NCBI GenBank assembly: GCA_029624765.1
Contig: JARSSO010000007.1
Coordinates: forward strand, 96,492-160,491
DNA: 64,000 bases
Direction: 5' to 3'
From: Candidatus Contendibacter sp.
GTDB taxonomy: Bacteria; Pseudomonadota; Gammaproteobacteria; Competibacterales; Competibacteraceae
Below the pieces are notes generated by a model. It had not been told where the DNA came from. It searched no databases and worked only from the letters and a program-made list of their open reading frames with translations. Of this stretch, positions 46,554-54,940 are shown piece by piece (positions within the stretch are counted from its first letter, which is position 1; each line of letters starts with the position of its first letter). The translations under genes were made by a program, and so were the position numbers.

Positions 46554-47786
46554 ATGATCTACTACGACTCCCTCGAAACCCGCGATCCGGCGGAACGCGA
46601 GCAGGACCTGATGAGCAAGCTGGCCCGGCAGTTGCGCCATGCCAGGGACCATTCGCCTTATTACCGCCTGCTGCTGACCGACATCGATCCGGCGGCGATT
46701 TCCAGCCGGGAGGCCCTGGCTGCCCTGCCGCTGACCCGCAAGCGCGACCTCATCGAATTGCAGAAGAAACACCCGCCGTTCGGCGGCTTGAGCGCCTTGC
46801 CCGCCCGCAATGCCTGGCGGGTTTTCGCCTCGCCGGGGCCGATTTACGAGTTGCAAGGCCCGGACGGCGACCCGTGGCGGATGGCCCGCGTGCTGTTCGC
46901 CGCCGGGTTCCGCAGCGGAGATCTGGTGCACAACTGCTTCGCTTATCACTTCACCCCTGGAGCCTATATTTTTGAGGGGGGCGCCCACAAGCTGGGTTGC
47001 GCGGTCTTCCCCGGCGGGACCGGGCAGACCGAGCAGCAGATTCAGGCCATGGTCGATCTGCGCCCGGACGGCTACGCCGGCACCCCGTCCTTTCTCAAGA
47101 TCATCATCGATAAAGCCGAGGAATTGGGAGCCGATATTTCCTCCCTGCGCAAGGCGGCCGTCTCCGGCGAAGCGGTTCATCCGGCGGTGCGCCAGACCTT
47201 GCGGGAGCGCGGCATCTCGGTCCGGCAGTGCTACGCCACGGCGGAGATCGGGGCCATTGCCTACGAAACCGACGCTGAGGAAGGCTTGGTGGTTGAGGAA
47301 GACCTTCTGCTGGAAATCGTCCGGCCGGGCACCGGCGACCCGGTGGCTCCCGGCGAGGTGGGCGAAGTGGTCGTCACCACCTTCAACCCGGATTACCCGC
47401 TGATTCGTTTCGCCACCGGCGACCTGTCGGCGGTCATGGCTGGGATTTCGCCCTGCGGCCGGACCAACGTCCGCATCCGGGGCTGGCTGGGCCGGGCCGA
47501 CCAGACGACCAAGATCAAGGGTCTGTTCGTGCACCCGGAGCAGGTGGCGGAAATCGCCCGGCGCCATCCCGAGATTCAACGGATGCGTCTGGTGGTGGAC
47601 AATCTGGACGGCCAGGATCGGATGGCGTTGCACTGCGAAATTGCGTCGGGCGGCGAGGCGCTGACGCAGGCGGTGATCGCCAGCATTCGCGATTTGACCC
47701 AATTGCGCGGTGAGGTGGTGTTGTGCGCGCCGGGGACTTTGGCGAATGATGGGAAGGTGATTGAGGATCGAAGGACGTATTCGTGA
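46554..47786 (+). CDS. PaaK-like phenylacetate-CoA ligase family protein
   Basis: This 410-residue cytosolic ANL-superfamily protein resembles phenylacetate-CoA ligase (PLTRKRDL near 60, YAGTPSFLK near 180, IRFATGDLSA near 285, RADQTTKIKGLFVHPEQV at the C-terminal domain). The Ser/Thr-rich P-loop of PaaK (SSGTTG type) is replaced by FASPGPIYE, so activity or substrate may differ. ATG 46554 is 17 bp after livF and the frame is open far upstream without support. As last gene of the importer operon it probably acts on the imported acid or a metabolite of it. Confidence 0.8.
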   Translation: MIYYDSLETRDPAEREQDLMSKLARQLRHARDHSPYYRLLLTDIDPAAISSREALAALPLTRKRDLIELQKKHPPFGGLSALPARNAWRVFASPGPIYELQGPDGDPWRMARVLFAAGFRSGDLVHNCFAYHFTPGAYIFEGGAHKLGCAVFPGGTGQTEQQIQAMVDLRPDGYAGTPSFLKIIIDKAEELGADISSLRKAAVSGEAVHPAVRQTLRERGISVRQCYATAEIGAIAYETDAEEGLVVEEDLLLEIVRPGTGDPVAPGEVGEVVVTTFNPDYPLIRFATGDLSAVMAGISPCGRTNVRIRGWLGRADQTTKIKGLFVHPEQVAEIARRHPEIQRMRLVVDNLDGQDRMALHCEIASGGEALTQAVIASIRDLTQLRGEVVLCAPGTLANDGKVIEDRRTYS

Positions 47787-47833
47787 ATTAGCGAGTGTCG
47801 ATACGTTGCTCTTTTGAAACCACACCTCAATCC

Positions 47834-48301
47834 TTATTTTCCCCCACCGGACGAAGGCAAGGCTGAAATAGCCACCGGCTCCTGAGCCGTTGGCGGGATC
47901 GAATAGGTGCAGGTCACATGCGCCACGGGCTCCGGCTCGCCTTCCGAGTACAGCAACACCTCACCCACCGCCAACCGCTTGCCCAATTTGAGAATTTGGC
48001 CCCGGCCGATCAAATCGGCCGGTTTGGGGCGGCGCAGGAAGTTGCAGGTCAGATTGGTCGTGACGGCTAATTCCACCCGCCCGATCAGGCTGAGCACCAC
48101 CGCGTACATCACGATGTCGGCCAGCGCCATCTGCACCGGACCCGACACCGTGCCGCCGGGGCGGATGAAATCCTCGCGAAAGGGCACTCGGATGCTTGCC
48201 CTGCCGGCTTCCAGGCTCTCCACCTGAATGCCCAGCATCCCGACGAAGGGGACGTGTTCGTGGGCCAGTTGTTCGAATTCCGCCTGGGAGATGCGCGCCA
48301 T
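47834..48301 (-). CDS. PaaI-like hotdog thioesterase
   Basis: This 155-residue single-hotdog protein should hydrolyse acyl-CoA thioesters in the cytosol. It begins with FEQLAHEHVPFVGMLGIQV and has RPGGTVSGPVQMALADIVMY, where Gly-Thr-Val and Asp occupy the catalytic helix (shown in part: GGTVSGPVQMALAD). CNFLRRPKPADLIGRGQ is the following strand. The tail is long for the family. AAGGTGA precedes ATG 48301. It is last in the minus-strand catabolic series, separated from the crotonase by a repeat-rich 230-bp gap. Confidence 0.82.
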   Translation of the reverse strand: MARISQAEFEQLAHEHVPFVGMLGIQVESLEAGRASIRVPFREDFIRPGGTVSGPVQMALADIVMYAVVLSLIGRVELAVTTNLTCNFLRRPKPADLIGRGQILKLGKRLAVGEVLLYSEGEPEPVAHVTCTYSIPPTAQEPVAISALPSSGGGK

Positions 48302-48347
48302 GACCGTTCACCTTGGCTATTTCCAGCAAAGACCTTACCGATATCTC

Positions 48348-48449
48348 GTTCCCACGCTCCAGCGTGGGAACGCCGTTCGGGCCACTCCAGCGGCCCACAA
48401 CGCCGCAACATCGGGACGGTTGGGGCTCCCACGCTGGAGCGTGGGAGCC
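48348..48449. repeat. Two long perfect palindromes of one family
   Basis: At 48348-48371 GTTCCCACGCT and AGCGTGGGAAC flank CC. At 48424-48449 GGCTCCCACGCT and AGCGTGGGAGCC flank GG. They share the CCCACGCT/AGCGTGGG core and lie 52 bp apart in a non-coding gap. The pattern is that of a dispersed REP-like element found in gammaproteobacteria. I see no other exact copy in this window. Confidence 0.85.
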
Positions 48450-48531
48450 AGGCCAGGTCATTTCATTTCTGGAAATCGCCTTGAAAAACCGCCCTCTCCC
48501 GCTTGCGGGCGAGGGGTTCTCATAAAGTCCC

Positions 48532-49311
48532 TCAATCGCGGAATTTCGGCTTGCGCTTTTCCTGGAACGCCCGCACGCCTTCCTTGGATTCCTCCGTGCC
48601 GTAGAACAGGCTGACCGCCTTCAGGCCCAGCGCCGAAATGCCGGCGATATGGGCGGTGTCGGCGTTGAACGAGCGTTTGGCCAGTTCCAGCGCGGTCGGG
48701 CTTTTCTCCAGAATCTCCGCGCACCAGCGATCCACCTCGGCATCCAGCTCGTCGTCGGGAACGGCCTTGTTCGCCAGCCCCATCTGCACCGCTTCCGCCG
48801 CTGTGTACTGCCGACACAGATACCACACCTCCCGCGCCTTCTTCTCGCCGATCACCCGCGCCATGTACGCCGTGCCGAAACCAGGATCGACCGAGCCGAC
48901 CTTGGGACCGACCTGACCGAACTTGGCCGACTCCGCCGCCAGGGTCAAATCGCACAGCAGCGCCAGCACGTGACCGCCGCCGATGGCGTAGCCGCGCACC
49001 TTGGCGATCACCGGCTTGGGCACGTCGCGGATCACGCTCTGCAATTCCTCCAGCGGCAGGCCGATTACGCCCCGCCCGTCGTAGTGCCCGGCGTGGGATG
49101 ACTGGTCGCCGCCGGTGCAGAATGCCCTGTTGCCGGCGCCGGTCAGGACGATGACGCCGATCGAATGATCCCAGCCGGCCTTCAGAAAGGCATGGATCAT
49201 CTCCTCGCAGGTTTGACCGCGAAAGGCGTTGAACTTGTCGGGGCGGTTGATGGTGATGGTGGCGACGCCGTTCTTGGCTTCGTACAGGATGTCTTCGTAA
49301 GCAGCGGTCAT
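48532..49311 (-). CDS. badI: BadI/MenB-like crotonase, probable 2-ketocyclohexanecarboxyl-CoA hydrolase
   Basis: This 259-residue crotonase-fold enzyme shows GDRAFCTGGDQS-like GNRAFCTGGDQSSHAG, then YDGRGVIGLPLEELQ, RDVPKPVIAKVRGYAIGGG and GQVGPKVGSVDPGFGTAYMA. Full stretches match what I recall of BadI from Rhodopseudomonas and the related MenB; no menaquinone genes are nearby. BadI opens the alicyclic ring of 2-ketocyclohexanecarboxyl-CoA to pimeloyl-CoA. The context (thioesterase, racemase/CoA-transferase, acyl-CoA dehydrogenase, CoA ligases) fits CoA-linked acid catabolism. An ordinary enoyl-CoA hydratase or MenB remains possible. Confidence 0.66.
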   Translation of the reverse strand: MTAAYEDILYEAKNGVATITINRPDKFNAFRGQTCEEMIHAFLKAGWDHSIGVIVLTGAGNRAFCTGGDQSSHAGHYDGRGVIGLPLEELQSVIRDVPKPVIAKVRGYAIGGGHVLALLCDLTLAAESAKFGQVGPKVGSVDPGFGTAYMARVIGEKKAREVWYLCRQYTAAEAVQMGLANKAVPDDELDAEVDRWCAEILEKSPTALELAKRSFNADTAHIAGISALGLKAVSLFYGTEESKEGVRAFQEKRKPKFRD

Positions 49312-49353
49312 GATGGCTCCTGGGTGGGTTGCAAATTTCGGGAGACGATTTTC

Positions 49354-49800
49354 TTAATTTTTCTGCCCAGCTTGCAAAATCATCGTGGCGGTCAGGGTCG
49401 CGACGAGCGTCGGGACCCCGTCGTCGGCGCGGGCAAATACGTCGGCGCGCGAAACCGTAATTGTCTTGCCGGGCTTGATCACGCGGCCTTCCGCGACAAA
49501 ATGGGTTCCAGCGGCCGGCCGGAGCAAGTTGACCTTCAATTCGATGGTGAGAACCTCGCTGCCGGCCGGCATCAGCGACAGCGCCGCATAGCCGCTGGCG
49601 GTATCGGCAATGGCGGTGATGGCGGCCGCGTGCATGAAGCCGTGTTGCTGGGTGAGACTTTCGTTGTACGGCATCGAGATGTCGACCGCTCCAGGTTCGA
49701 CGCGATCCAGCGTCGCCCCCATCATCTGCATCAGACCTTGCCGCGCAAAGCTCTCTCGCACCACGGTGGCGAAATCGGGATTCGACGGAGTGAAGTTCAT
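49354..49800 (-). CDS. PaaI-family hotdog thioesterase
   Basis: This 148-residue hotdog protein has the PaaI pattern QQHGFMHAAAITAIADTASGYAAL (cited as QQHGFMHAAAITAIAD), with the conserved HG and catalytic Asp, then LTIELKVNLLRPA. It is likely a cytosolic acyl-CoA thioesterase that frees CoA from dead-end intermediates. The gene lies 15 bp after the racemase stop and 42 bp before the BadI-like gene, so it is inside the same operon. Confidence 0.86.
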   Translation of the reverse strand: MNFTPSNPDFATVVRESFARQGLMQMMGATLDRVEPGAVDISMPYNESLTQQHGFMHAAAITAIADTASGYAALSLMPAGSEVLTIELKVNLLRPAAGTHFVAEGRVIKPGKTITVSRADVFARADDGVPTLVATLTATMILQAGQKN

Positions 49801-49815
49801 GGCGGATGGACGCTC

Positions 49816-50961
49816 TCAACTGGCCCCGGCGGACACGAACCGGGCAATCTCGGTTTCGGAAAATCCCCAGTCGGCCAGCCAGTCGCCCGAAGGATCAGCC
49901 CGCTGGTTCGGCGGACCCTGAATCGCGGCCGGGGTGCGGCTGAAGCGCGGCGCGGGGGCCGGTTGCATCAGGCCGGCCGATTCGACGAAGGTTTGCCGGG
50001 CCCGATTGTGCGGGTGGGCGGGCGCTTCGTCCAGGTCGAGCACCGGCGCGACGCAGGCGTCGCTACCCTCGAACAGGGCGCACCACTCGTCGCGGCTCCT
50101 GGTTCGGAACGCCGCCCGCAGCCGTTCCTTCAGCGCCGGCCAGGATTCGGGATGCCACTGTTTCTCGGGCGCGGGGTCGGTCACGCCGCAACCTTCGAGC
50201 AGAATCCGGTAAAAATGGGGTTCGATGGCGCCCACCGCCAGCCATTTGCCGTCGGCGCATTCATAGGTGTCGTAGAAATGGGCGCCGCCATCGAGCAGGT
50301 TGCTTTCCCGCCGATCGGTCCAGCATCCCATCGCCTTCAGGGTCAGGATGCTGACCAGCAGCAGGGCCGATCCATCGATCATGGCCGCGTCCACCACCTG
50401 ACCCTGGCCGGAGTTGCGGCTTTCGAGCAGGGCGGCCAGCAGGCCGACGACCAGCAACATGCCCCCGCCGCCGTGGTCGGCAACCGTGTTCAGCGGCGGC
50501 GGCGGTCCGCTGTCGGCGCGGCCGATGGCGTGGAGCACGCCCGACAGCGCCAGATAGTCGATGTCGTGGCCAGAGGTGGGGGCCAGCGGCCCGGTCTGGC
50601 CCCAACCGGTCATGCGACCGTAGATCAATCGCGGGTTCCGCGCCAGGCAGACCTCGGGTCCCAGTCCCAGCCGCTCCATGACGCCGGGCCGGAAGCCTTC
50701 GATCAACGCATCGGCCCGTTCGATCAGCCGCAACGCCGCCGCCGCGCCGTCCGGGGTTTTCAGGTCGAGCCGGAGCGCGCGCCGTCCCCGGTTGGCAATG
50801 TCCTTGTCCGGCGCGAACAGCTTGGCCGGCGCTGCGTTCGGGGTCGCGGCGCGGTCGATTTGCACCACCTCCGCTCCCAGATCGGACAGCATCATGCCGG
50901 CGAAGGGCGCTGGCCCGATTCCGGCGAACTCGACGATCTTGAGGCCGTGCAAGGGTCCCAT
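49816..50961 (-). CDS. CaiB/BaiF CoA-transferase family, alpha-methylacyl-CoA racemase-like
   Basis: This 381-residue class III CoA-transferase-fold protein starts [20 protein letters not shown] and has [15 protein letters not shown] and [22 protein letters not shown] carries the His and Asp region of alpha-methylacyl-CoA racemases. It would epimerise the C2 position of 2-methylacyl-CoA esters so that dehydrogenases can act on them. Start at ATG 50961; upstream reading overlaps no other gene. It is 17 bp after the acyl-CoA dehydrogenase stop. A true CoA-transferase role is the alternative. Confidence 0.85.
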   Translation of the reverse strand: MGPLHGLKIVEFAGIGPAPFAGMMLSDLGAEVVQIDRAATPNAAPAKLFAPDKDIANRGRRALRLDLKTPDGAAAALRLIERADALIEGFRPGVMERLGLGPEVCLARNPRLIYGRMTGWGQTGPLAPTSGHDIDYLALSGVLHAIGRADSGPPPPLNTVADHGGGGMLLVVGLLAALLESRNSGQGQVVDAAMIDGSALLLVSILTLKAMGCWTDRRESNLLDGGAHFYDTYECADGKWLAVGAIEPHFYRILLEGCGVTDPAPEKQWHPESWPALKERLRAAFRTRSRDEWCALFEGSDACVAPVLDLDEAPAHPHNRARQTFVESAGLMQPAPAPRFSRTPAAIQGPPNQRADPSGDWLADWGFSETEIARFVSAGAS

Positions 50962-50978
50962 CGAAAATTTCCAAACGA

Positions 50979-52115
50979 TCAGCCGGCCGCCACCGCCCGC
51001 CCGATCACCAGACGTTGAATATCGGAAGCGCCTTCGTAGATCTGGGTGACCCGGACGTCCCGATAGAGGCGTTCCACCGGAAAATCGATACTGTAACCGT
51101 AACCGCCGTGAATCTGAATGGCGTCCGAGCAAACCCGCTCGGCCATTTCGGAAGCGAACAGCTTGGCCATGGACGCTTCCTTCAGGCAGGGCCGGCCGGC
51201 GTCGCGCAAACTGGCGGCGTGCCAGACCATTTGTCGAGCCGCTTCGATCTGGGTCGCCATGTCGGCCAGGCGGAACAGCACCGCCTGATGCTGGACGATG
51301 GGCCCGCCGAACGTCTCTCGTTCCCTGGCGTAGCTTACCGCCGCCTCGAAAGCGGCCCGGGCCATGCCCACGGCCTGGGCGCCGATGCCGATCCGCCCGG
51401 CTTCGAGGTTCGACAGGGCGATCTTGTAGCCTTCCCCCTCCCGGCCGAGCAGGTTTTCGCCCGGCACCCGGCAGTTTTCGAACAGAATCTGGGCCGTGTC
51501 GGAGGCGTGCTGGCCCATCTTTTCCTCCAGCCGGGTCACGACGTACCCTGGTGTGTCGGTCGGGACCAGGAAGCAGGAGATGCCTTTCTTGCCGGCGGCC
51601 GGATCGGTTACGGCGAAGACGATGGCGAGCTGGCTTTCCTTGCCGGTGGTGATGAACTGCTTGGCGCCGTTCAGCACCCAGCAGTCGCCATCCCGCCGCG
51701 CCGTGGCGCGGATGGCGGCGGCGTCGGAGCCGGTGTGGGGTTCGGTCAGGCAGAAACAGCCCAGCCATTCTCCCCGCGCCAGCCGGGTCAGGTAGCGTTC
51801 CTTTTGCCCATCGGTGCCGTAGTTCAGCGTGATCCCGCAGGCCAGCGAATTCTGCACGCAGACGATGGTGGAAGTGGCGCCGTGACCGGCGGCGATTTCT
51901 TCGATGGCCAGCACCATCGACAGATAATCCAGACCGGCCCCGCCCCACCGTTCCGGTACCACCATCCCCATGACCCCCAGTTCCGCCAGTTCGCGCAGGG
52001 CCTCGCGCGGGAACGTCCGGGTGCGTTCCCATTCGGCCGCGTTGGGGGCCAGCCGCTCCTGGGCGAACTGGCGCAAGGTATCGCGGATCATTTCCTGTTC
52101 CTGGGTGAGGATCAT
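50979..52115 (-). CDS. Acyl-CoA dehydrogenase
   Basis: This 378-residue FAD enzyme introduces a 2,3-double bond into an acyl-CoA. It carries [28 protein letters not shown], and the C-terminal QIHGGYGYS and [15 protein letters not shown]; the YEG Glu is the catalytic base of short-, medium- and branched-chain enzymes. The pattern differs from isovaleryl-CoA dehydrogenase, so the substrate is distinct (2-methylacyl-, short-chain- or cyclohexanecarboxyl-CoA are candidates). First intact gene of the reverse operon, with the remnant of an SDR gene 25 bp upstream. Confidence 0.9.
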   Translation of the reverse strand: MILTQEQEMIRDTLRQFAQERLAPNAAEWERTRTFPREALRELAELGVMGMVVPERWGGAGLDYLSMVLAIEEIAAGHGATSTIVCVQNSLACGITLNYGTDGQKERYLTRLARGEWLGCFCLTEPHTGSDAAAIRATARRDGDCWVLNGAKQFITTGKESQLAIVFAVTDPAAGKKGISCFLVPTDTPGYVVTRLEEKMGQHASDTAQILFENCRVPGENLLGREGEGYKIALSNLEAGRIGIGAQAVGMARAAFEAAVSYARERETFGGPIVQHQAVLFRLADMATQIEAARQMVWHAASLRDAGRPCLKEASMAKLFASEMAERVCSDAIQIHGGYGYSIDFPVERLYRDVRVTQIYEGASDIQRLVIGRAVAAG

Positions 52116-52140
52116 GTTTCGCTCCTTGTCCGGGCGAGGG

Positions 52141-52194
52141 CTATTTGGCGCTCATGCGGATGGCGCCGTCGAGGCGGATGAGCTGACAGTAAGT
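52141..52194 (-). pseudogene. 3' remnant of an SDR (HSD10-like 3-hydroxyacyl-CoA dehydrogenase) gene
   Basis: The minus strand from 52194 to a stop at 52141 reads [16 protein letters not shown], preceded by an in-frame stop at 52195-52197. IRLDGAIRM is a typical C-terminus of SDR-type 3-hydroxyacyl-CoA/2-methyl-3-hydroxybutyryl-CoA dehydrogenases. Only about 17 codons remain. It sits just upstream of the acyl-CoA dehydrogenase, where such a gene often belongs in 2-methylacyl-CoA pathways. Confidence 0.5.
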
Positions 52195-52329
52195 TTAGAG
52201 CGTGTTTGGGTGGCCCTCCATGCGAAAATTGGCTCATTTCGTTGAAGTTTTTTTACAACCGAGGGTGACGGGCGGGCGAGAGTCGTATAATTCCCCTCAA
52301 AGACCTGACCGACGCCCAAGGAGATCACC

Positions 52330-52647
52330 GTGAGCCACGCCGTTACCGTATCGTTCGACCTCGACAGGGAATACGAAATCATGCTGCATGATGGCGACAC
52401 GCGGGGCATGGACAAGGAGCAGGCGCGCACCTGGCTGGCTCAAGAATTCGAGGAGTTGGAGTGCGTGCCGTCGAATCCAGTGGGCAAGATCCTGCTGCTC
52501 GACATGATCCTGAATGTCGCCAAGTACGCCGGCGAGGAATGTTTCGAGAACGGTGGCGAGTGGGCCAGGAACTACGCGATCGCGGTTGCGGTGTCCCTGG
52601 ATCGTCCGGCGATCCGGGTGGATGTCGCGAACTTCGTGGTCGGGTGA
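52330..52647 (+). CDS. Hypothetical protein, 105 residues
   Basis: I do not recognise this small acidic soluble protein. It starts GTG/ATG-near AAGGAGATCACC, a good ribosome site. The product contains VTVSFDLDREYEIML, a helix rich in Glu (WLAQEFEELE) and YAGEECFENGGEWARNY. The C-terminus IRVDVANFVVG is beta-like. There is no signal or membrane segment. It converges on the MEKHLA gene with 1 bp between stops, and its 5' side is a 214-bp region containing the SDR remnant and an AT-rich promoter-like stretch (GTATAATT at about 52286). Confidence 0.6.
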   Translation: MSHAVTVSFDLDREYEIMLHDGDTRGMDKEQARTWLAQEFEELECVPSNPVGKILLLDMILNVAKYAGEECFENGGEWARNYAIAVAVSLDRPAIRVDVANFVVG

Positions 52648-52648
52648 A

Positions 52649-53122
52649 TCAAGCCTCCAAATACCGCCACTCCCGAAACGTCGCGGCCTGCCCGCACCGC
52701 CGGCCCGCGTCGTCGGTCAGGTTCCAAACCGTCGCCCGCTCGATCAGGAACCGCTGGCCCGCGCGCGAGATCCGCACGCCGGAATAGTCGTCGATGAATC
52801 CCTGAGCCGTGACCCGCGCGAGCAATCGTTCGCGCTCGGCCCGGTCGGGCGCTTGCGCCGTGTGGCGCGACGGCATTCGGGTCAACTCTTCCCAGGTCAG
52901 TTCGAACAGTTCCAGGGCTTTCGCATTGCCGTAGGTCAAGATCGGGTCGGGCGCGGCGTCGTGCGACAGAACCACGAACGGAGCGTGAAAAAGCGTTTCC
53001 GCCGCCGCCTCGGGCGACAGCGTCGGGTCGATCAGGTCGCGTCCGGTCAGGGCATGGAACGCGCGGCGCAGCCGTTCCGCGTGCTCGACCCAATAGCGAT
53101 TGGCGGGGCAGGGGGCTGACAC
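52649..53122 (-). CDS. MEKHLA domain protein
   Basis: This 157-residue PAS-like protein belongs to the MEKHLA family: HDAAPDPILTYGNAKALELFELTWEEL is the recognisable core (cited as DPILTYGNAKALELF), followed by MPSRHTAQAPDRAERERLL and GVRISRAGQRF. The family occurs in bacteria and at the C-terminus of plant HD-ZIP III proteins and is thought to sense light or redox. No partner gene is adjacent. The start at ATG 53122 follows a GAGCCGTTCGTGTC stretch, an ordinary site. Confidence 0.8.
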   Translation of the reverse strand: MSAPCPANRYWVEHAERLRRAFHALTGRDLIDPTLSPEAAAETLFHAPFVVLSHDAAPDPILTYGNAKALELFELTWEELTRMPSRHTAQAPDRAERERLLARVTAQGFIDDYSGVRISRAGQRFLIERATVWNLTDDAGRRCGQAATFREWRYLEA

Positions 53123-53203
53123 GAACGGCTCCTTTACGATGAGTGGCGATGGAAGGAAGCGGCAGTCGGCGCCAACTGGGCGGGATCGTCATCGGAAAAA
53201 GCT

Positions 53204-54094
53204 CTAACCGTTCAACTCCGCCAGCAATTGATCGATCATGCGTTCGGCCTGGGCGCGATAACCGCCGCCGAACAGGTTGAGGTGATTGAGCACGTGGTAC
53301 AGATTGTAGAGCGTCCGCCGCTGGGGGTAGCCGTCCGCCAGCGGCAGCGCTGCCCGGTAGGCGGCGTAAAAGCGGTCCGAAAACCCGCCGAACAACTCGG
53401 TCATCGCCAGATCCGCCTCGCGGTCGCCGTAATAGACCGCCGGATCGAACACCACGGGTTCGCCGGTCACCGCGCAGCCGGCGTTGCCGCCCCAAAGGTC
53501 GCCGTGCAGCAGGGCCGGGTTCGGCCGGTAGCCGACGAACAGGCCGTCCAGCTGGGCGCGCAGGGCCTCGCCCCGGCGCAGCCACGCGCCGCCGTGGCCG
53601 CGAGCGGCGGCCAATTCCAGTTGAAACCCCAGTCGCGACTCGCGCCAAAACTCGATCCAGTCCGCGCCGCGCGGGTTGAGTTGCGGGGTGGAACCAATGA
53701 AATTGTCCCGCCACCACCCAAAGCAGGCTTGCGGCCGACGGTGCAAGGCCGCCAGTTGCCGGCCCAGTTGCTCCATCGTTCCCGGACGGCTTTCCCCCAG
53801 CGGCAGGTATTCCAACACCAGAAAGGCTTGTCCGGCGGCCAGACCATGACCGAGCGGTCGGGGAACCCGCACGGTCGCGGTCTTCGCCAGCTCCGCCAAT
53901 CCCGCCGCCTCGACCTCGAACATCGGCAGGCTGGCGGCTTCGTTGCGCTTGACGAAATATTCCCGGTCCCGGTCGCACACCCGCCAGGCTTGATGAATGC
54001 AGCCACCGCCGACGGAATGGCGCTGGCGGATGGCGAACGGCTGGCCGGTGACCGTGCCAATGTGTTGTTCCAGGCCGGTCCAGAAATCATTCAT
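53204..54094 (-). CDS. Fructosamine kinase family protein
   Basis: This 296-residue protein kinase-like enzyme starts MNDFWTGLEQHIG. The glycine-rich start is followed by SVGGGCIHQAWRV, YFVKRN as the ATP-binding lysine, ALLHGDLWGGNAG as the catalytic loop and VFDPAVYYGDREADLAM as the metal-binding Asp. Those motifs define fructosamine-3-kinase relatives, which deglycate proteins by phosphorylating fructosamines. Bacterial members may act on low-molecular-weight substrates. The frame stays open to 55543, but the family start and ATG 54094 are clear. Confidence 0.88.
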   Translation of the reverse strand: MNDFWTGLEQHIGTVTGQPFAIRQRHSVGGGCIHQAWRVCDRDREYFVKRNEAASLPMFEVEAAGLAELAKTATVRVPRPLGHGLAAGQAFLVLEYLPLGESRPGTMEQLGRQLAALHRRPQACFGWWRDNFIGSTPQLNPRGADWIEFWRESRLGFQLELAAARGHGGAWLRRGEALRAQLDGLFVGYRPNPALLHGDLWGGNAGCAVTGEPVVFDPAVYYGDREADLAMTELFGGFSDRFYAAYRAALPLADGYPQRRTLYNLYHVLNHLNLFGGGYRAQAERMIDQLLAELNG

Positions 54095-54193
54095 GGATTT
54101 GAAGGTCGGATCATGACGAATCATCGAACGATAGCGGCGTGACCGAATTAGCATAGCGCCGCCGTGGCTTATCGCAACCGTGGAGAAGTGATC

Positions 54194-54883
54194 GTGGATA
54201 CCGCGCTCGTTGTTACCGCGCTGACCAGCGCCGCTTTCGTCGTCAGTCACCTGGGTCTGGCCAGCGCCCCGCTGCGCGGCCGGCTGGTTGCCCGCCTGGG
54301 CGAGAAAGGGTTCCAGGTGTTGTACGGGCTGGTGGCCCTGGTGGCCTTGGGCGCGATGATCGCCGCCTACAGCCAGGCTTCGCATCACGTCTACCTGTGG
54401 CCGCCCGGACCGGGCGTGCGCCATCTGCCGTTGCTGGTGATGCCGCTGGCCCTGATCCTGATCGTCGGCGGCGTCTTGAGTCCCAATCCCTCGGCGGTTG
54501 GAATGGCCGGCGCGCTCGACCGGCCGGAACCGGCCCAGGGCATACTGCGCGTGACTCGCCACCCTGTCATGTGGGGGGTTGGGCTGTGGGCGGCGATCCA
54601 TATCGTCGCCAACGGCGATCTGGCGTCGTTGTGGTTCTTCGGCGGATTGCTGGCGACCGCGCTGGGCGGCGCCTGGCATCTCGACCGGCGCATGGCGGCG
54701 TCCGAGGGCGAACGCTGGCAACGCTTCGCCGCCGTCACCTCGTTCGTGCCCTTCGCGGCGCTGCTGGGCGGTCGCCAACGCTGGGTGGCGGCCGAATTCC
54801 TCCAGCCGGTGCTGTGGGGGCTGGGGTTGTTCGCGCTCTTGCTGCTGCTGCATCCCTACTTGTTTGGCGTGCGGCCGTACTGA
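54194..54883 (+). CDS. NnrU family membrane protein
   Basis: This protein of about 229 residues has six or so membrane helices, with SHLGLASAPLRGRLVARLGEKGF near the start (cited as LRGRLVARLGEKGF), LYGLVALVALG and RVTRHPVMWGVGLWA, the family's hallmark. NnrU proteins are linked with nitric oxide/nitrite metabolism in Alphaproteobacteria and resemble isoprenylcysteine-methyltransferase-fold proteins. GTG 54194 follows GGAGAAG, 8 nt away; a GTG at 54164 is also open. No denitrification gene is adjacent, so the cellular role is open. Confidence 0.84.
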   Translation: MDTALVVTALTSAAFVVSHLGLASAPLRGRLVARLGEKGFQVLYGLVALVALGAMIAAYSQASHHVYLWPPGPGVRHLPLLVMPLALILIVGGVLSPNPSAVGMAGALDRPEPAQGILRVTRHPVMWGVGLWAAIHIVANGDLASLWFFGGLLATALGGAWHLDRRMAASEGERWQRFAAVTSFVPFAALLGGRQRWVAAEFLQPVLWGLGLFALLLLLHPYLFGVRPY

Positions 54884-54940
54884 GAGGCGCCTTGCATGGC
54901 CTGAACCGATGGCAAAACCCCTTCCGCGAGAGAATCCGAG

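Noticed and set aside
52152..52430. 92-codon minus-strand frame overlapping the start of the gene at 52330
   Set aside because: No motif, and it covers the promoter region and 5' end of a gene with a good ribosome site.
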